A stretch of DNA of 43,189 bases from Butyrivibrio sp. INlla21 (GTDB taxonomy: Bacteria > Bacillota > Clostridia > Lachnospirales > Lachnospiraceae), in the NCBI RefSeq assembly GCF_900116875.1, contig NZ_FPCC01000023.1, positions 1 to 43,189 of the forward strand, read 5' to 3'. A program made the position numbers and the translations under genes. Under the pieces are notes generated by a model. The model saw only the letters and a list, made by a program, of their open reading frames with translations, was not told where the DNA came from and did no database searches. Below are positions 16,676 through 24,639 of this stretch, piece by piece. How positions within the stretch are numbered: the first letter of the stretch is position 1; the number at the start of each line of letters is the position of its first letter.

Positions 16676-16694
16676 CGCCTTACCATATTTCCGG

Positions 16695-18290
16695 TTATTT
16701 TTTCTTATATTTGGTCGGTGATACTCCTTCAATTTTTTTGAATGTAGTTGAAAAATAGGTAAAGTTATCAAACCCCACCTTTTCTGCGACGTCGCTGACT
16801 CTCTCTCCCCTGTCAAGCAGGAGCTTGGCTTGTTCTACCCTGCAAGCAGCTATAGCTTCATTGATCGAGATACCGGTTTCTTTCTTGTAGACCTTGGAAA
16901 GGTACTCGGGAGCAAGGAAAAACTCCTCCGCTATCTCATTTCTACCAATATGTTCCTTATAATGTTGACGAATATACGTATTTATTTTATCGCAAATAGT
17001 GAAACTCTTCAGAATTTTTTTCTCATACTCAAATGTGGCATCAAGAAGATAGTTTGCCCACTTTATCATATCGATAACAGATTTTGTCGCATTCTTTTCA
17101 AGCTTACCAAGGTTTTCATCCTCAATAAGCCCGATAGCTCCGATCTGTTTTTTGCCAAGATATGTATAGACGATCTGCTGAATTTCTTTAACAAGCCTGT
17201 TCAGGGCATCATCGGTAAGCGCATTGCCCTTAGATGTCTCGTTTAAGCAGGTTTTGATAATGCTCATAAATTCCATCTTATTATTTGATGAAAGAAGCGC
17301 TTCAAGCTTCGCAGAATCAAGGTTTATGCCAAGTGAGCTGCGATTTTGAGCCACATCCTCCTCGCAAAAAGTTGTTCCGAAATAGGATACGTTCTTTTGG
17401 ATAAGGCCTTTTATTGTCTGATATGCATCGTAAAACTCATGCATTTGAACACATCTTCCGATGCATGTAGTCATCTCAGAGAATAATATCTTCTTTTGCT
17501 GCGTAAGAAGGACCTTGGATTTTTCCAGGATATCTCTTTTGGACAGCTCTTCTTTTCCTTCTTCCACGGGCACGACCGATACAATAAATACTTCCCCGCC
17601 AACTTCAAAACCGGTTGTAAAATTAGCCTGCGGATCTCCCAAAAGGACTTCCATGTGGATGTTTTCCAGTATGAAGAGGATGAGGCTTGTACTTATCATT
17701 TCTCTGTCTTTTTCAATACCTGAAAGCCTTGATACAACGAGTCTGTAAAGGCCCTTCGGGTCAACATCAAGTCGCCTTGAAGCTATCTCTTTTTCTATAT
17801 CCGAAGCACTCGGCGAGATCTTGGAAGTAAGAATATCCATCCAGAAATTGTTATAGAGCCTTGCTGTGTTCTTTTTGGCCCACTTGCCAAGCTCGCTGGT
17901 TTCTTTGATATTTCTTTTATCCAGAAGATCACCGATCATCTTGCGGAGCGTCGCCTCCATAACATGAACATCAAAGGGCTTAAGGAGATACTCAAAAACG
18001 TGGAGCTTCATTGCACTTGTCGCGTAGTCAAAGCTTTCATGGCACGTCAAAAAGAGGAACTCTCCGTCAAGTTCCTGTTCCCTATACCATTTTAAAAGCT
18101 CAATACCGCTTCCCTTGGGCATCTCAATGTCACTGATAACAATATCGATAGGCTCATCCGAAAGGATTTTCTTGGCTTCTTTGATATTGTACGCGGTGAA
18201 AACATCGTCCACATCAAGTGATGTCCAATCCACGGTATCCCTGATGACATCAACGGTTGCAATGTCATCATCAACAATAAGTACTCTCAT
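16695..18290 (-). CDS. YesN-type response regulator with AraC DNA-binding domain
   Basis: This 531-aa protein has an N-terminal receiver (residues 1-120). It shows the acidic pocket DDD (7-9), phospho-acceptor Asp54 in ISDIEMP, and the Thr/Lys switch positions FLTC and LLKP. A long middle region (about 130-430) is typical of YesN. The C-terminal AraC domain (about 433-531) carries two helix-turn-helix motifs, IGRNEIAEEFFLAPEYLSKV and VSDVAEKVGFDNFTYFSTTF, and ends KKIEGVSPTKYKKK. It follows the sensor kinase by 9 nt. By position it should activate the LplA-B-C operon immediately downstream. Confidence 0.93.
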   Translation of the reverse strand: MRVLIVDDDIATVDVIRDTVDWTSLDVDDVFTAYNIKEAKKILSDEPIDIVISDIEMPKGSGIELLKWYREQELDGEFLFLTCHESFDYATSAMKLHVFEYLLKPFDVHVMEATLRKMIGDLLDKRNIKETSELGKWAKKNTARLYNNFWMDILTSKISPSASDIEKEIASRRLDVDPKGLYRLVVSRLSGIEKDREMISTSLILFILENIHMEVLLGDPQANFTTGFEVGGEVFIVSVVPVEEGKEELSKRDILEKSKVLLTQQKKILFSEMTTCIGRCVQMHEFYDAYQTIKGLIQKNVSYFGTTFCEEDVAQNRSSLGINLDSAKLEALLSSNNKMEFMSIIKTCLNETSKGNALTDDALNRLVKEIQQIVYTYLGKKQIGAIGLIEDENLGKLEKNATKSVIDMIKWANYLLDATFEYEKKILKSFTICDKINTYIRQHYKEHIGRNEIAEEFFLAPEYLSKVYKKETGISINEAIAACRVEQAKLLLDRGERVSDVAEKVGFDNFTYFSTTFKKIEGVSPTKYKKK

Positions 18291-18299
18291 AATGCTCCT

Positions 18300-20027
18300 T
18301 TAATCTATGTTTATCCTTGCATGCTCATCCACTTCGTGTTTGGGCGTTCTCGGAATATACATCGTATTCTTACAGCCGTGCGGCTCGATATTACTGATCT
18401 CAAAAAGATCGTTTCGTTCATACATGATCTCAAGAATTCTCTTGATGCTAAAGAGTCCCACTCTGCTTCCGTCCTTAGGTGTAGTCGATAAGCTGTTGTT
18501 AAATTCATCAAGGATATTCTCGGGGTATCCGCTTCCGTCGTCCTCAATCACGATCCTAAGCATTTCCTCGTTATCTCTTTTTACCGGTTCTGCCTTAATG
18601 AGTATCGTGAGCATTGAATTTATATCAACAGCGTATTTGTACTCGTTCTCGATCACCGTATGAATGAGCATCTGCGGGATATTCCAGTCTCTTACATCGT
18701 CCGCTGCATCAATGTAGAAAAAGACGCAGCCCGGATATTTAAGCTCCTGCATTTCAAAATAGTTCTCGACGTGCCTTATCTCTTCATCCAGCGTCACCGT
18801 ATGAAGTCCCGATCTGAACATATATCTGATGTTCTTGGATAAAGAGTCTATATAGCGCCTTATTTCCTCATTTTTCCCCTGCTGCGAAAGACTTGATATA
18901 GTTGTCATCGCATTCAGGAAAAAGTGAGGTCTTATCTGTAATTTAACCGCTTTAAGCTCGGTCTCCTGAAGCGTTATCTGCTTCTCATAGGATTTGATCT
19001 TAAGTCCCATGATCTCATCCATAAGCTTGTTGAACGTGTTCTTTAAAAGATTAAACTCCTTGCTTCCGAATTCATCGGATATTCTAAGCTCATAGTCGCC
19101 AAGCTGTATCTTTTCCATGTTTCTTTGAAGCTTTCCGACCGGCTTTATTATGCTCTTTCTAAGGTGTCTTATCATGAACATTGTATAGGCAAAAAGGATC
19201 AGGATGATCGCCAGCATCGCCCATACATCGAGCTGAAGGAATTTAAAGCTGAATGTTTCCTTGGCGTACGCTCTTATACGGTAGTTCTCGGCGCCAAGCA
19301 CATATTCTTTTCCCCTGGGAGCAAATTCAGTTATATCAAAAAGCTTATCTCCTTCTTTGACATCCCCCGGTTTTTCGCCGAATATCCCCCAGATTACCTT
19401 GCTTTCGGGCTCGTAAAGCACAATCGCCATCTCTGAGAGGTCACCTGTGTTACCTGTTCCCAAAAAGCTGTTCATGGAAATATATACGGCCGCCGCTTCA
19501 TTCTGCCATACGTAAATCTTATAAAGGTATGATGCATCTCCTATCTTTTCAATCTTCCAGTCGGCTTTTGCGCGTCCCAAAGACGCTTTTTCCATGGTAA
19601 AAGATCTTAGATAATCCCTGTCTTTATAGCTTATTGTTGTGTTGGAAAAATCAAGACAAGTATTGTAGGTACTCTCCGCGATAACAAAAGTAACTTTGTT
19701 CTGATTGGCTGATACCGCCTCTTCCATCATCTCTTTTAACCTGACGGAGGCGTAGTATCTGTCGGATTCCTTGCCGCTCTTAAGCATGCTGTAATTGTCG
19801 TTTTTATAGATCATCTGCTCAAGGAGCATGTCGGCGTACTGTATCTTATTATCAAGCTCGCGCCCATACACCTCAACAAGATTTTCAGCCGAAGAAACCT
19901 GCGAACTTCTGATGTTTCTGTACGAATTGTTTACGTACACTCCAAAAACGGCAGCAATAAGAATACTTTGTATAACTATGAATATTATGGTCTTGCGAAT
20001 GACCGAAGATTCACTCTTAACGCGCAT
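18300..20027 (-). CDS. YesM-type sensor histidine kinase
   Basis: This 575-aa membrane kinase has TM1 at about 13-32, an extracellular sensor domain (33-266), TM2 at about 267-286 and a HAMP linker (about 287-343). The His_kinase (LytS/YesM) block follows, with His368 in QIRPHFFLNAM. The usual form is QINPHFLYN, so this is a slightly divergent H-box. The ATPase domain has the N-box IENEYKYA and G-box DDGSGYP. It probably senses an extracellular oligosaccharide, perhaps through the binding protein, and phosphorylates the adjacent YesN-type regulator. The ATG at 20025-20027 has GAGGGTG about 7 nt upstream. Confidence 0.92.
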   Translation of the reverse strand: MRVKSESSVIRKTIIFIVIQSILIAAVFGVYVNNSYRNIRSSQVSSAENLVEVYGRELDNKIQYADMLLEQMIYKNDNYSMLKSGKESDRYYASVRLKEMMEEAVSANQNKVTFVIAESTYNTCLDFSNTTISYKDRDYLRSFTMEKASLGRAKADWKIEKIGDASYLYKIYVWQNEAAAVYISMNSFLGTGNTGDLSEMAIVLYEPESKVIWGIFGEKPGDVKEGDKLFDITEFAPRGKEYVLGAENYRIRAYAKETFSFKFLQLDVWAMLAIILILFAYTMFMIRHLRKSIIKPVGKLQRNMEKIQLGDYELRISDEFGSKEFNLLKNTFNKLMDEIMGLKIKSYEKQITLQETELKAVKLQIRPHFFLNAMTTISSLSQQGKNEEIRRYIDSLSKNIRYMFRSGLHTVTLDEEIRHVENYFEMQELKYPGCVFFYIDAADDVRDWNIPQMLIHTVIENEYKYAVDINSMLTILIKAEPVKRDNEEMLRIVIEDDGSGYPENILDEFNNSLSTTPKDGSRVGLFSIKRILEIMYERNDLFEISNIEPHGCKNTMYIPRTPKHEVDEHARINID

Positions 20028-20074
20028 ATGGGAACACCCTCATAATCTAAATAAAAGCTTTATTAAAGCTATAA

Positions 20075-20109
20075 AAGACACTTTCCCCTTGCCCCCGGAA
20101 AAGTGTCTT
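20075..20109 (-). terminator. Intrinsic terminator after glgA
   Basis: On the minus strand AAGACACTTTTCC pairs with GGAAAGTGTCTT (one bulged base, loop about 10 nt), and TTTTAT follows. It lies about 40 nt past the glgA stop and separates it from the two-component operon. Confidence 0.8.
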
Positions 20110-20149
20110 AATTATAAACGTCTATATTCAATTATTAACACAAATAAAG

Positions 20150-21595
20150 TTATCCGACAAGCCAGTCGTACATTTCCTGATATTTCTCGGCTGAAACCTT
20201 CCAGGAGAAATCAACGGCCATGGCTCTGTCGATCATCTTGTTCCATTCGCGCTTCTTGTCATAGAATACGTGCTCGGCCTGACGAATGGTATCAAGCATC
20301 TCGTGAGCGTTGTAATTAAGGAATCCAAAGCCTGTTCCGGTTCCCTCGTACTTGTTATAGGGCTCGACGGTGTCGATAAGTCCGCCTGTCTGCCTTACGA
20401 TAGGAATCGTTCCGTATCTGAGTGCCATGAGCTGTGAAAGTCCGCAGGGCTCAAACAGTGAAGGCATCAGGAATACATCGGATGCGGCATATATCTTGTG
20501 TGACATAGGTTCCGAATAATAGATATTGGCGGAAACCTTGTCATTATACTTCCAGTCGAAATGTCTGAAGGAATTCTCGTACTGCTCTTCACCGGTTCCG
20601 AGAACCACAAGCTGAATTGCATCCTGACAAAGTTCATCGAGTATACAATTGATAAGATCAAAGCCCTTCTGGTCGGTAAGTCTTGAAACGATACCGATCA
20701 TCATGCACTTATCGTCTTCTTTAAGTCCGAGCTCCTTCTGAAGTGCTCTCTTATTCTTGATCTTTTCCTTACGGAAATTGATCGCATTGTACTTGTATGG
20801 AATATACTCATCGGTCTCGGGATTGAACTCATCGTAATCAATACCGTTGACGATACCTCGAAGATCGCCCGCTCTGGCTCTTAAGAGTCCGTCGAGGTCT
20901 TCTCCGTAAAACTCGGTCTTGATCTCCTCTGCGTACGCAACACTAACGGTTGTGACAGCGTCGGAATAAACAATACCGCCCTTTAAAAGATCGGCGTCCT
21001 TAAAGAGTCCGAGCTTATCAGATGTAAAGTAGAAATCGGGAAGTCCCGTGATATCTCTTACAGTCTTAATATCCCATTTTCCCTGGAACTTAAGATTGTG
21101 AATTGTCATTATGGCTTTTATGCCTCTAAAGAACTCATTTCCCTGAAATCTCTCTTTGAGATATACGGGAACAAGTCCGGTCTGCCAGTCATGGCAGTGA
21201 ATGATATCGGGTCTGAAATCGATGACGGGAAGAATTGAAAGCGCTGCCTTGGAAAAGAAAGCAAACTTCTCAATCTCAAATACTGTGTCATCCCCGTAGG
21301 GCTTCATTCCGTTAAAATAAAACTCATTGTCAATAAAATAGTACTTAATGCCGTCAACTTCAGCCTTGAAGATACCTACATACTCATTCTTCCAATGGAA
21401 ATCCATGTAGAAGTTGGATATATATTCCATCTTATCTTTCATTTGCTGGCTGATGCACTTATACAAAGGTAAAATGACACGAACGTCAAAGTATCTTTTA
21501 TCGATCTCTTTGGGAAGAGAGCCCACAACATCGGCAAGTCCTCCCGTTTTGATAAAAGGCACTCCTTCTGAAGCCACAAACAGGATTTTTTTCAT
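20150..21595 (-). CDS. glgA: Glycogen synthase (ADP-glucose, GT5)
   Basis: This 481-aa GT-B enzyme transfers glucose from ADP-glucose to the end of an alpha-1,4-glucan in the cytoplasm. The N-terminal signature KTGGLADVVGSLPK (16-29, Lys16 binding ADP-glucose), the catalytic-site His in HCHDWQTGLVP, GIVSRLTDQKGFDLI in the C-terminal Rossmann domain, and FEPCGLSQLMALRYG are all standard. Length is normal. Its start overlaps the trpS stop (TAATG) with GAGGAG 11 nt upstream, so the two are cotranscribed, although no other glg gene is here. The sugar phosphorylase at 4494 would yield glucose 1-phosphate, the precursor of ADP-glucose. Confidence 0.96.
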   Translation of the reverse strand: MKKILFVASEGVPFIKTGGLADVVGSLPKEIDKRYFDVRVILPLYKCISQQMKDKMEYISNFYMDFHWKNEYVGIFKAEVDGIKYYFIDNEFYFNGMKPYGDDTVFEIEKFAFFSKAALSILPVIDFRPDIIHCHDWQTGLVPVYLKERFQGNEFFRGIKAIMTIHNLKFQGKWDIKTVRDITGLPDFYFTSDKLGLFKDADLLKGGIVYSDAVTTVSVAYAEEIKTEFYGEDLDGLLRARAGDLRGIVNGIDYDEFNPETDEYIPYKYNAINFRKEKIKNKRALQKELGLKEDDKCMMIGIVSRLTDQKGFDLINCILDELCQDAIQLVVLGTGEEQYENSFRHFDWKYNDKVSANIYYSEPMSHKIYAASDVFLMPSLFEPCGLSQLMALRYGTIPIVRQTGGLIDTVEPYNKYEGTGTGFGFLNYNAHEMLDTIRQAEHVFYDKKREWNKMIDRAMAVDFSWKVSAEKYQEMYDWLVG

Positions 21596-22689
21596 TATTC
21601 TGACATCTCCTCATACTTTGCGGATTGCATAGCTATAAGTTCTTTATCGTCGAAATAATTGATCTTCATTGCATTCTTAACATCGGAAAGAGTCTGCGCA
21701 GCAACTTCCTTGGCTACTTCGCTGCCCTTTCTGAGGACTTCGTATACATAAGGAATATCCTTCTGGAATTCCTTTCTTCTGGTTCTGATAGGTTCAAGCT
21801 CTGCCTGAAGTACGCTGTTGAGGAACTTCTTGACCTTAACGTCTCCGAGTCCGCCTCTCTTGTAATGATCCTTCATCTCCTGAAGACATGTATATTCGGG
21901 AGCAAATTCAGCAAAATGCTCATCCCTTGCAAACGCGTCAAGATAAATGAATACAGGATTGCCCTCTACTTCACCGGGATCCTCTACTCTCAAATGATTG
22001 GGATCTGTGAACATGCTCATAACCTTCTTCTTGATGGAATCAGGTTCCTCGGATAAATAGATGCAGTTGCCGAGTGACTTACTCATCTTGGCCTTGCCGT
22101 CTATTCCGGGAAGTCTTAAGCATGCAGCGTTATCGGGAAGCAGGATCTGTGGTTCAACAAGCGCTTCACCGTATACAGAATTAAATTTTCTTACGATCTC
22201 TTTGCACTGCTCAAGCATAGGCTCCTGGTCTTCTCCGACAGGAACGGTCGTAGCCTTAAAAGCAGTGATATCTGCAGCCTGGCTGATAGGATATGTAAAG
22301 AATCCGACAGGGATACTTGTTCCGAAGTTTCTCATCTGAAGTTCGGTCTTAACTGTAGGATTTCTCTGAAGTCTTGAAACAGTAACGAGATTCATGTAGT
22401 AGAATGACAGCTCTGTCAGTTCAGGAATCTGTGATTGAATAAAGAGTGTAGACTTGGCGGGATCAAGGCCTGCCGCAAGATAATCCAGCGCTACCTCAAT
22501 GATATTCTGACGAACCTTCTCCGGGTTGTCTGCATTATCTGTAAGAGCCTGTGCATCGGCGATCATAATAAAAATCTTATCGAACTCGCCGGAATTCTGA
22601 AGCTCCACTCTTCTCCTTAAAGAGCCTACGTAATGTCCTACATGGAGCTTACCTGTAGGGCGATCTCCGGTCAAAATAATCTTACTCAT
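21595..22689 (-). CDS. trpS: Tryptophanyl-tRNA synthetase
   Basis: This 364-aa class I synthetase charges tRNA-Trp. The HIGH-equivalent is HVGH (16-19) within [17 protein letters not shown], the Trp-site region includes PISQAADI (134-141) and GEDQEPMLE (152-160), and the KMSKS loop is intact (201-205). Length is slightly above the usual 330-350. The ATG has AGGAG 10 nt upstream. Only 51 bp separate it from cbiD, too little for a T-box leader, so read-through from the cbiD promoter is likely. Confidence 0.96.
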   Translation of the reverse strand: MSKIILTGDRPTGKLHVGHYVGSLRRRVELQNSGEFDKIFIMIADAQALTDNADNPEKVRQNIIEVALDYLAAGLDPAKSTLFIQSQIPELTELSFYYMNLVTVSRLQRNPTVKTELQMRNFGTSIPVGFFTYPISQAADITAFKATTVPVGEDQEPMLEQCKEIVRKFNSVYGEALVEPQILLPDNAACLRLPGIDGKAKMSKSLGNCIYLSEEPDSIKKKVMSMFTDPNHLRVEDPGEVEGNPVFIYLDAFARDEHFAEFAPEYTCLQEMKDHYKRGGLGDVKVKKFLNSVLQAELEPIRTRRKEFQKDIPYVYEVLRKGSEVAKEVAAQTLSDVKNAMKINYFDDKELIAMQSAKYEEMSE

Positions 22690-22740
22690 CTTGATGAATC
22701 TCCTAAATAATCTAGTTTAAAAATGTATATATAGAATACC

Positions 22741-23946
22741 TTATTTTAACTTGAGTGACAATGCGTATTGATCTTGAGAAACTTTGATTATCACATTTCT
22801 GGTATTCTTGGTCGTGCCGAGAAGCCCAAACGCCTCAGAAAACAGCGCTACACCGAACTTCAGCTTGCCATGGCATCTGTTTTCGACAGCTCTGTCGATC
22901 TCGTTCATGATACTTGCCATAACTCTTTCTCGAAGTCCCCATGTATCAAGAAGCGATAAGATCTCATCAACGGTAACACACGCCATAACGGTTCTGACCT
23001 GACTTGATGTACCACCGACGATTGCTGTATGAGCCGCAAATATCTCTCTTCTTCCGTCGGATGCATAGGAATTGGTATTCATAATTCCCGCAGCAAGCTT
23101 AACAAGCTTACCCGCGTTTCCTACAAGAAGAATGCTCTCTATTCCCGCATTAACGGCAGCGTCGATTGCAAAGCCGGGGAAATTAAAGCAATATATGGAT
23201 GTATTAAGAGACACATGAAGGTTTCTGTATACGTCGTCGGCGCAATAATTACCGGGAGAAATGATAAGGTTGTTAACTCCCATCGCCATCTGTTTCTCTA
23301 TCTGATTCTCTATGGAACCTACGATATCTCTTTGGTGAACCTGAGATACCGTTCCGCATTCACCCATGATGGTAATTCCGCCCGCAAAAGCGCTCTGTCC
23401 GACTGACTGCTTGGCAGCTATCATCATTCCCTCGGGACAACTTACGGTGATAAGAAGAAGCTGAGCCCCGTCCGCAGTTTCACATACATTGGCAACGGAA
23501 TCAAAGATCATATTCCTTGCTTCTTTTTCAATAAGCGCTTCGCCTCTTTTAATACCCGGAACACCGTCAAAAGCAATACCTATGCCTTCTCCGCCCTTAA
23601 TGAAAAGATTGCCGTATCTTGTATCAACATGTACACTATCATCAACTTTACGAAAATCCGTTATCTTGGAAACATCAACATGAATCTCGGCGCTCTCTCT
23701 TATATCCGGAGCTGCTCCGCCCTCCATGATGGCATAGAAATGAGCGTGATCCTCATCACAGTCATCTTCTACCTTGTAAACGGAAATAGTTCGTGAATTA
23801 CCGCCCTGATGTTTGATCGTTACAAACTCGTAGTCGATTCTGAAAAGCAAACAAGCCGCAGCCGCTCTTGCAGCAGCTGCAGCACAATCTCCGGTTGTCA
23901 GTGGGCTAAGAATCAACCCTGCGTTTCTAGCCACATTACTATCCAT
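22741..23946 (-). CDS. Diverged CbiD-family protein (cobalt-precorrin-5B C1-methyltransferase-like)
   Basis: This 401-aa protein aligns by eye with CbiD along its length. It has TTGDCAAAAARAA near 17 (usual GYTTGTCAAAA), GIGIAFDGVPGIKRGEALI, ISPGNYCAD, and GNAGKLVKLAAGIMNTNSYASDGRREI (usual HVGKLVKLAAG.MNTHS). The glycine-rich and N-terminal motifs are altered at several positions. CbiD methylates C1 of cobalt-precorrin-5B in anaerobic B12 synthesis, but no other cbi/cob gene is within 19 kb on either side. It may be a relocated pathway gene or a paralogue with a new role. The ATG at 23944-23946 has GAGGA 7-8 nt upstream, and TATAAT-rich sequence lies at 23975-23995. Confidence 0.8.
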   Translation of the reverse strand: MDSNVARNAGLILSPLTTGDCAAAAARAAAACLLFRIDYEFVTIKHQGGNSRTISVYKVEDDCDEDHAHFYAIMEGGAAPDIRESAEIHVDVSKITDFRKVDDSVHVDTRYGNLFIKGGEGIGIAFDGVPGIKRGEALIEKEARNMIFDSVANVCETADGAQLLLITVSCPEGMMIAAKQSVGQSAFAGGITIMGECGTVSQVHQRDIVGSIENQIEKQMAMGVNNLIISPGNYCADDVYRNLHVSLNTSIYCFNFPGFAIDAAVNAGIESILLVGNAGKLVKLAAGIMNTNSYASDGRREIFAAHTAIVGGTSSQVRTVMACVTVDEILSLLDTWGLRERVMASIMNEIDRAVENRCHGKLKFGVALFSEAFGLLGTTKNTRNVIIKVSQDQYALSLKLK

Positions 23947-24063
23947 ACGTTATCCTCGCAAACTTTTTTCGCTTGTTATTATAATAAAATTATACTATAT
24001 TTCGTTTGTAAGTTATTTATTATTTCGATTTACTTTATGCTTAATTTATAATTTGTCCATACT

Positions 24064-24090
24064 TTGTACAAATCTATTACTTAATATAAT
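24064..24090 (+). promoter_or_regulatory. Predicted promoter of a small RNA
   Basis: TTGTAC (24064-24069) and a perfect TATAAT (24085-24090) are 15 nt apart; using TTTGTA one base upstream gives 16. Transcription would start near 24096-24098, at the foot of a perfect hairpin. No open reading frame with a ribosome site follows. Confidence 0.6.
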
Positions 24091-24095
24091 ACTAT

Positions 24096-24215
24096 CAGAA
24101 GTGAAAACTTCTGACTCCCCCAACAAAACTTTTTTCATACCGGGTCGATTGGCTCCCCACCGGTCGACCCCTCCTCCCAAAATTCCGCACCTAACCGATA
24201 GGTGCGTTTTTTTTT
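24096..24215 (+). ncRNA. Predicted ~120-nt small RNA with C-rich single-stranded motifs
   Basis: Structure read directly from the sequence has three hairpins. Hairpin 1 is CAGAAGT-GAAA-ACTTCTG (24096-24113), a perfect 7-bp stem with a GAAA tetraloop. Hairpin 2 (24142-24170) has an 11-bp stem GGGTCGATTGG/CCGGTCGACCC and loop CTCCCCA. The third is an 8-bp terminator stem with nine Ts. Single-stranded stretches carry ACTCCCCC (24114-24121), CTCCCC in loop 2 and CTCCTCCC (24171-24178). These all resemble complements of Shine-Dalgarno sequence, as in the C-rich motifs of RsaE/RoxS-type Gram-positive small RNAs. It has its own promoter and terminator and lies between divergent-facing protein genes. 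It is not assigned to a known family. A riboswitch is unlikely because no gene follows on this strand. Confidence 0.65.
24186..24215 (+). terminator. Intrinsic terminator of the small RNA
   Basis: CGCACCTA-ACCGA-TAGGTGCG (8 bp, 5-nt loop) is followed at once by nine T. It works only for + strand transcription; on the minus strand no T-run follows. No protein gene on the + strand ends here, which is the main reason to infer a small RNA. Confidence 0.92.
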
Positions 24216-24220
24216 GTAGA

Positions 24221-24251
24221 GCACTTGCTGAGGTATTTTCGAAGCTAGTGC
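24221..24251. repeat. Tandem stem-loop copy 1
   Basis: On the + strand GCACT-T-GCT and AGC-T-AGTGC enclose the 13-nt loop GAGGTATTTTCGA: a 5-bp stem, a T.T mismatch and a 3-bp stem. Copy 2 lies 44 nt on with the same lengths, the same mismatch and the loop changed at two central positions, while the paired bases differ in a compensating way. Strand is unresolved: it could be the 3' UTR of the minus-strand 96-aa gene or a + strand element after the small RNA. Confidence 0.75.
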
Positions 24252-24256
24252 GAACA

Positions 24257-24304
24257 ACGCAACTACACTTAACGAGGTTCTTTCGAGTTTAGTGTGGCTT
24301 GCGT
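24257..24304. repeat. Tandem stem-loop copy 2 with an extended outer stem
   Basis: The core is 24265-24295: ACACT-T-AAC and GTT-T-AGTGT around the loop GAGGTTCTTTCGA. Compared with copy 1, the inner triplet pair is GCT/AGC there and AAC/GTT here, and the outermost core pair is G-C there and A-T here, so pairing is kept while sequence changes. The outer arms ACGCAA (24257-24262) and TTGCGT (24299-24304) continue the stem to about 16 bp with a bulge. It ends 7 nt from the stop of the 96-aa gene. Confidence 0.75.
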
Positions 24305-24311
24305 CTCCTTA

Positions 24312-24602
24312 TCACGCTGTAAGCGCTTGTGCTTCATTGGGAGTTTCTTTTACTTCATCAACCGAAATCTGATCCGTCTTTCTGGGGGCTCTTACTCCAA
24401 AGCTTCCGTTATATCTGATCTCTTTGAGAATCTTACGTACGTTCTTGGTATCTTTTGCGATCTGCTCAGCGCTTTCGCAAATAACAGTCGGAACGCCGCT
24501 TCCGCTCATCTCTACGCGAAGCCCTGCATCCTTAAGTGCCTTGAATGCCTTTAATTTATCTGTTGTACTTATCTGATCTAATTCGTTATCGTTCTTTGCC
24601 AT
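24312..24602 (-). CDS. 96-aa protein of unknown function
   Basis: The start is the ATG at 24600-24602 (MAKNDNELDQIS), with AAAGG about 11 nt upstream; an in-frame start 25 codons earlier would overlap the peptidase gene by 38 nt. The protein has no signal peptide or membrane segment. Residues about 14-60 look alpha/beta (KLKAFKALKDAGLRVEMSG, then VPTVICESAEQIAKDTKNVRKIL) and the last 15 residues are disordered and acidic. I do not recognise the family. It is 37 nt downstream of the papain-like peptidase gene and may be its last operon member. Two tandem stem-loops immediately follow its stop, making them candidate 3' UTR elements of this gene. Confidence 0.7.
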   Translation of the reverse strand: MAKNDNELDQISTTDKLKAFKALKDAGLRVEMSGSGVPTVICESAEQIAKDTKNVRKILKEIRYNGSFGVRAPRKTDQISVDEVKETPNEAQALTA

Positions 24603-24639
24603 ATATATTGTGCCTTTCTTATTTTCTACACACAATATA

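Noticed and set aside
22690..22740. A T-box or Trp leader before trpS
   Set aside because: Only 51 bp are available, with no stem I or terminator; too short for a T-box.
24053..24292. A 79-codon + strand open frame over the small RNA and hairpins
   Set aside because: It crosses a strong terminator and two structured repeats, has no ribosome site, and its composition is unlike the neighbouring proteins.
24221..24295. Tandem stem-loops as a CRISPR array, integron attC sites or an insertion-sequence end
   Set aside because: There are only two copies, no cas, integrase or transposase gene nearby, and arm sequences differ between copies while pairing is kept, which fits a structured element better.
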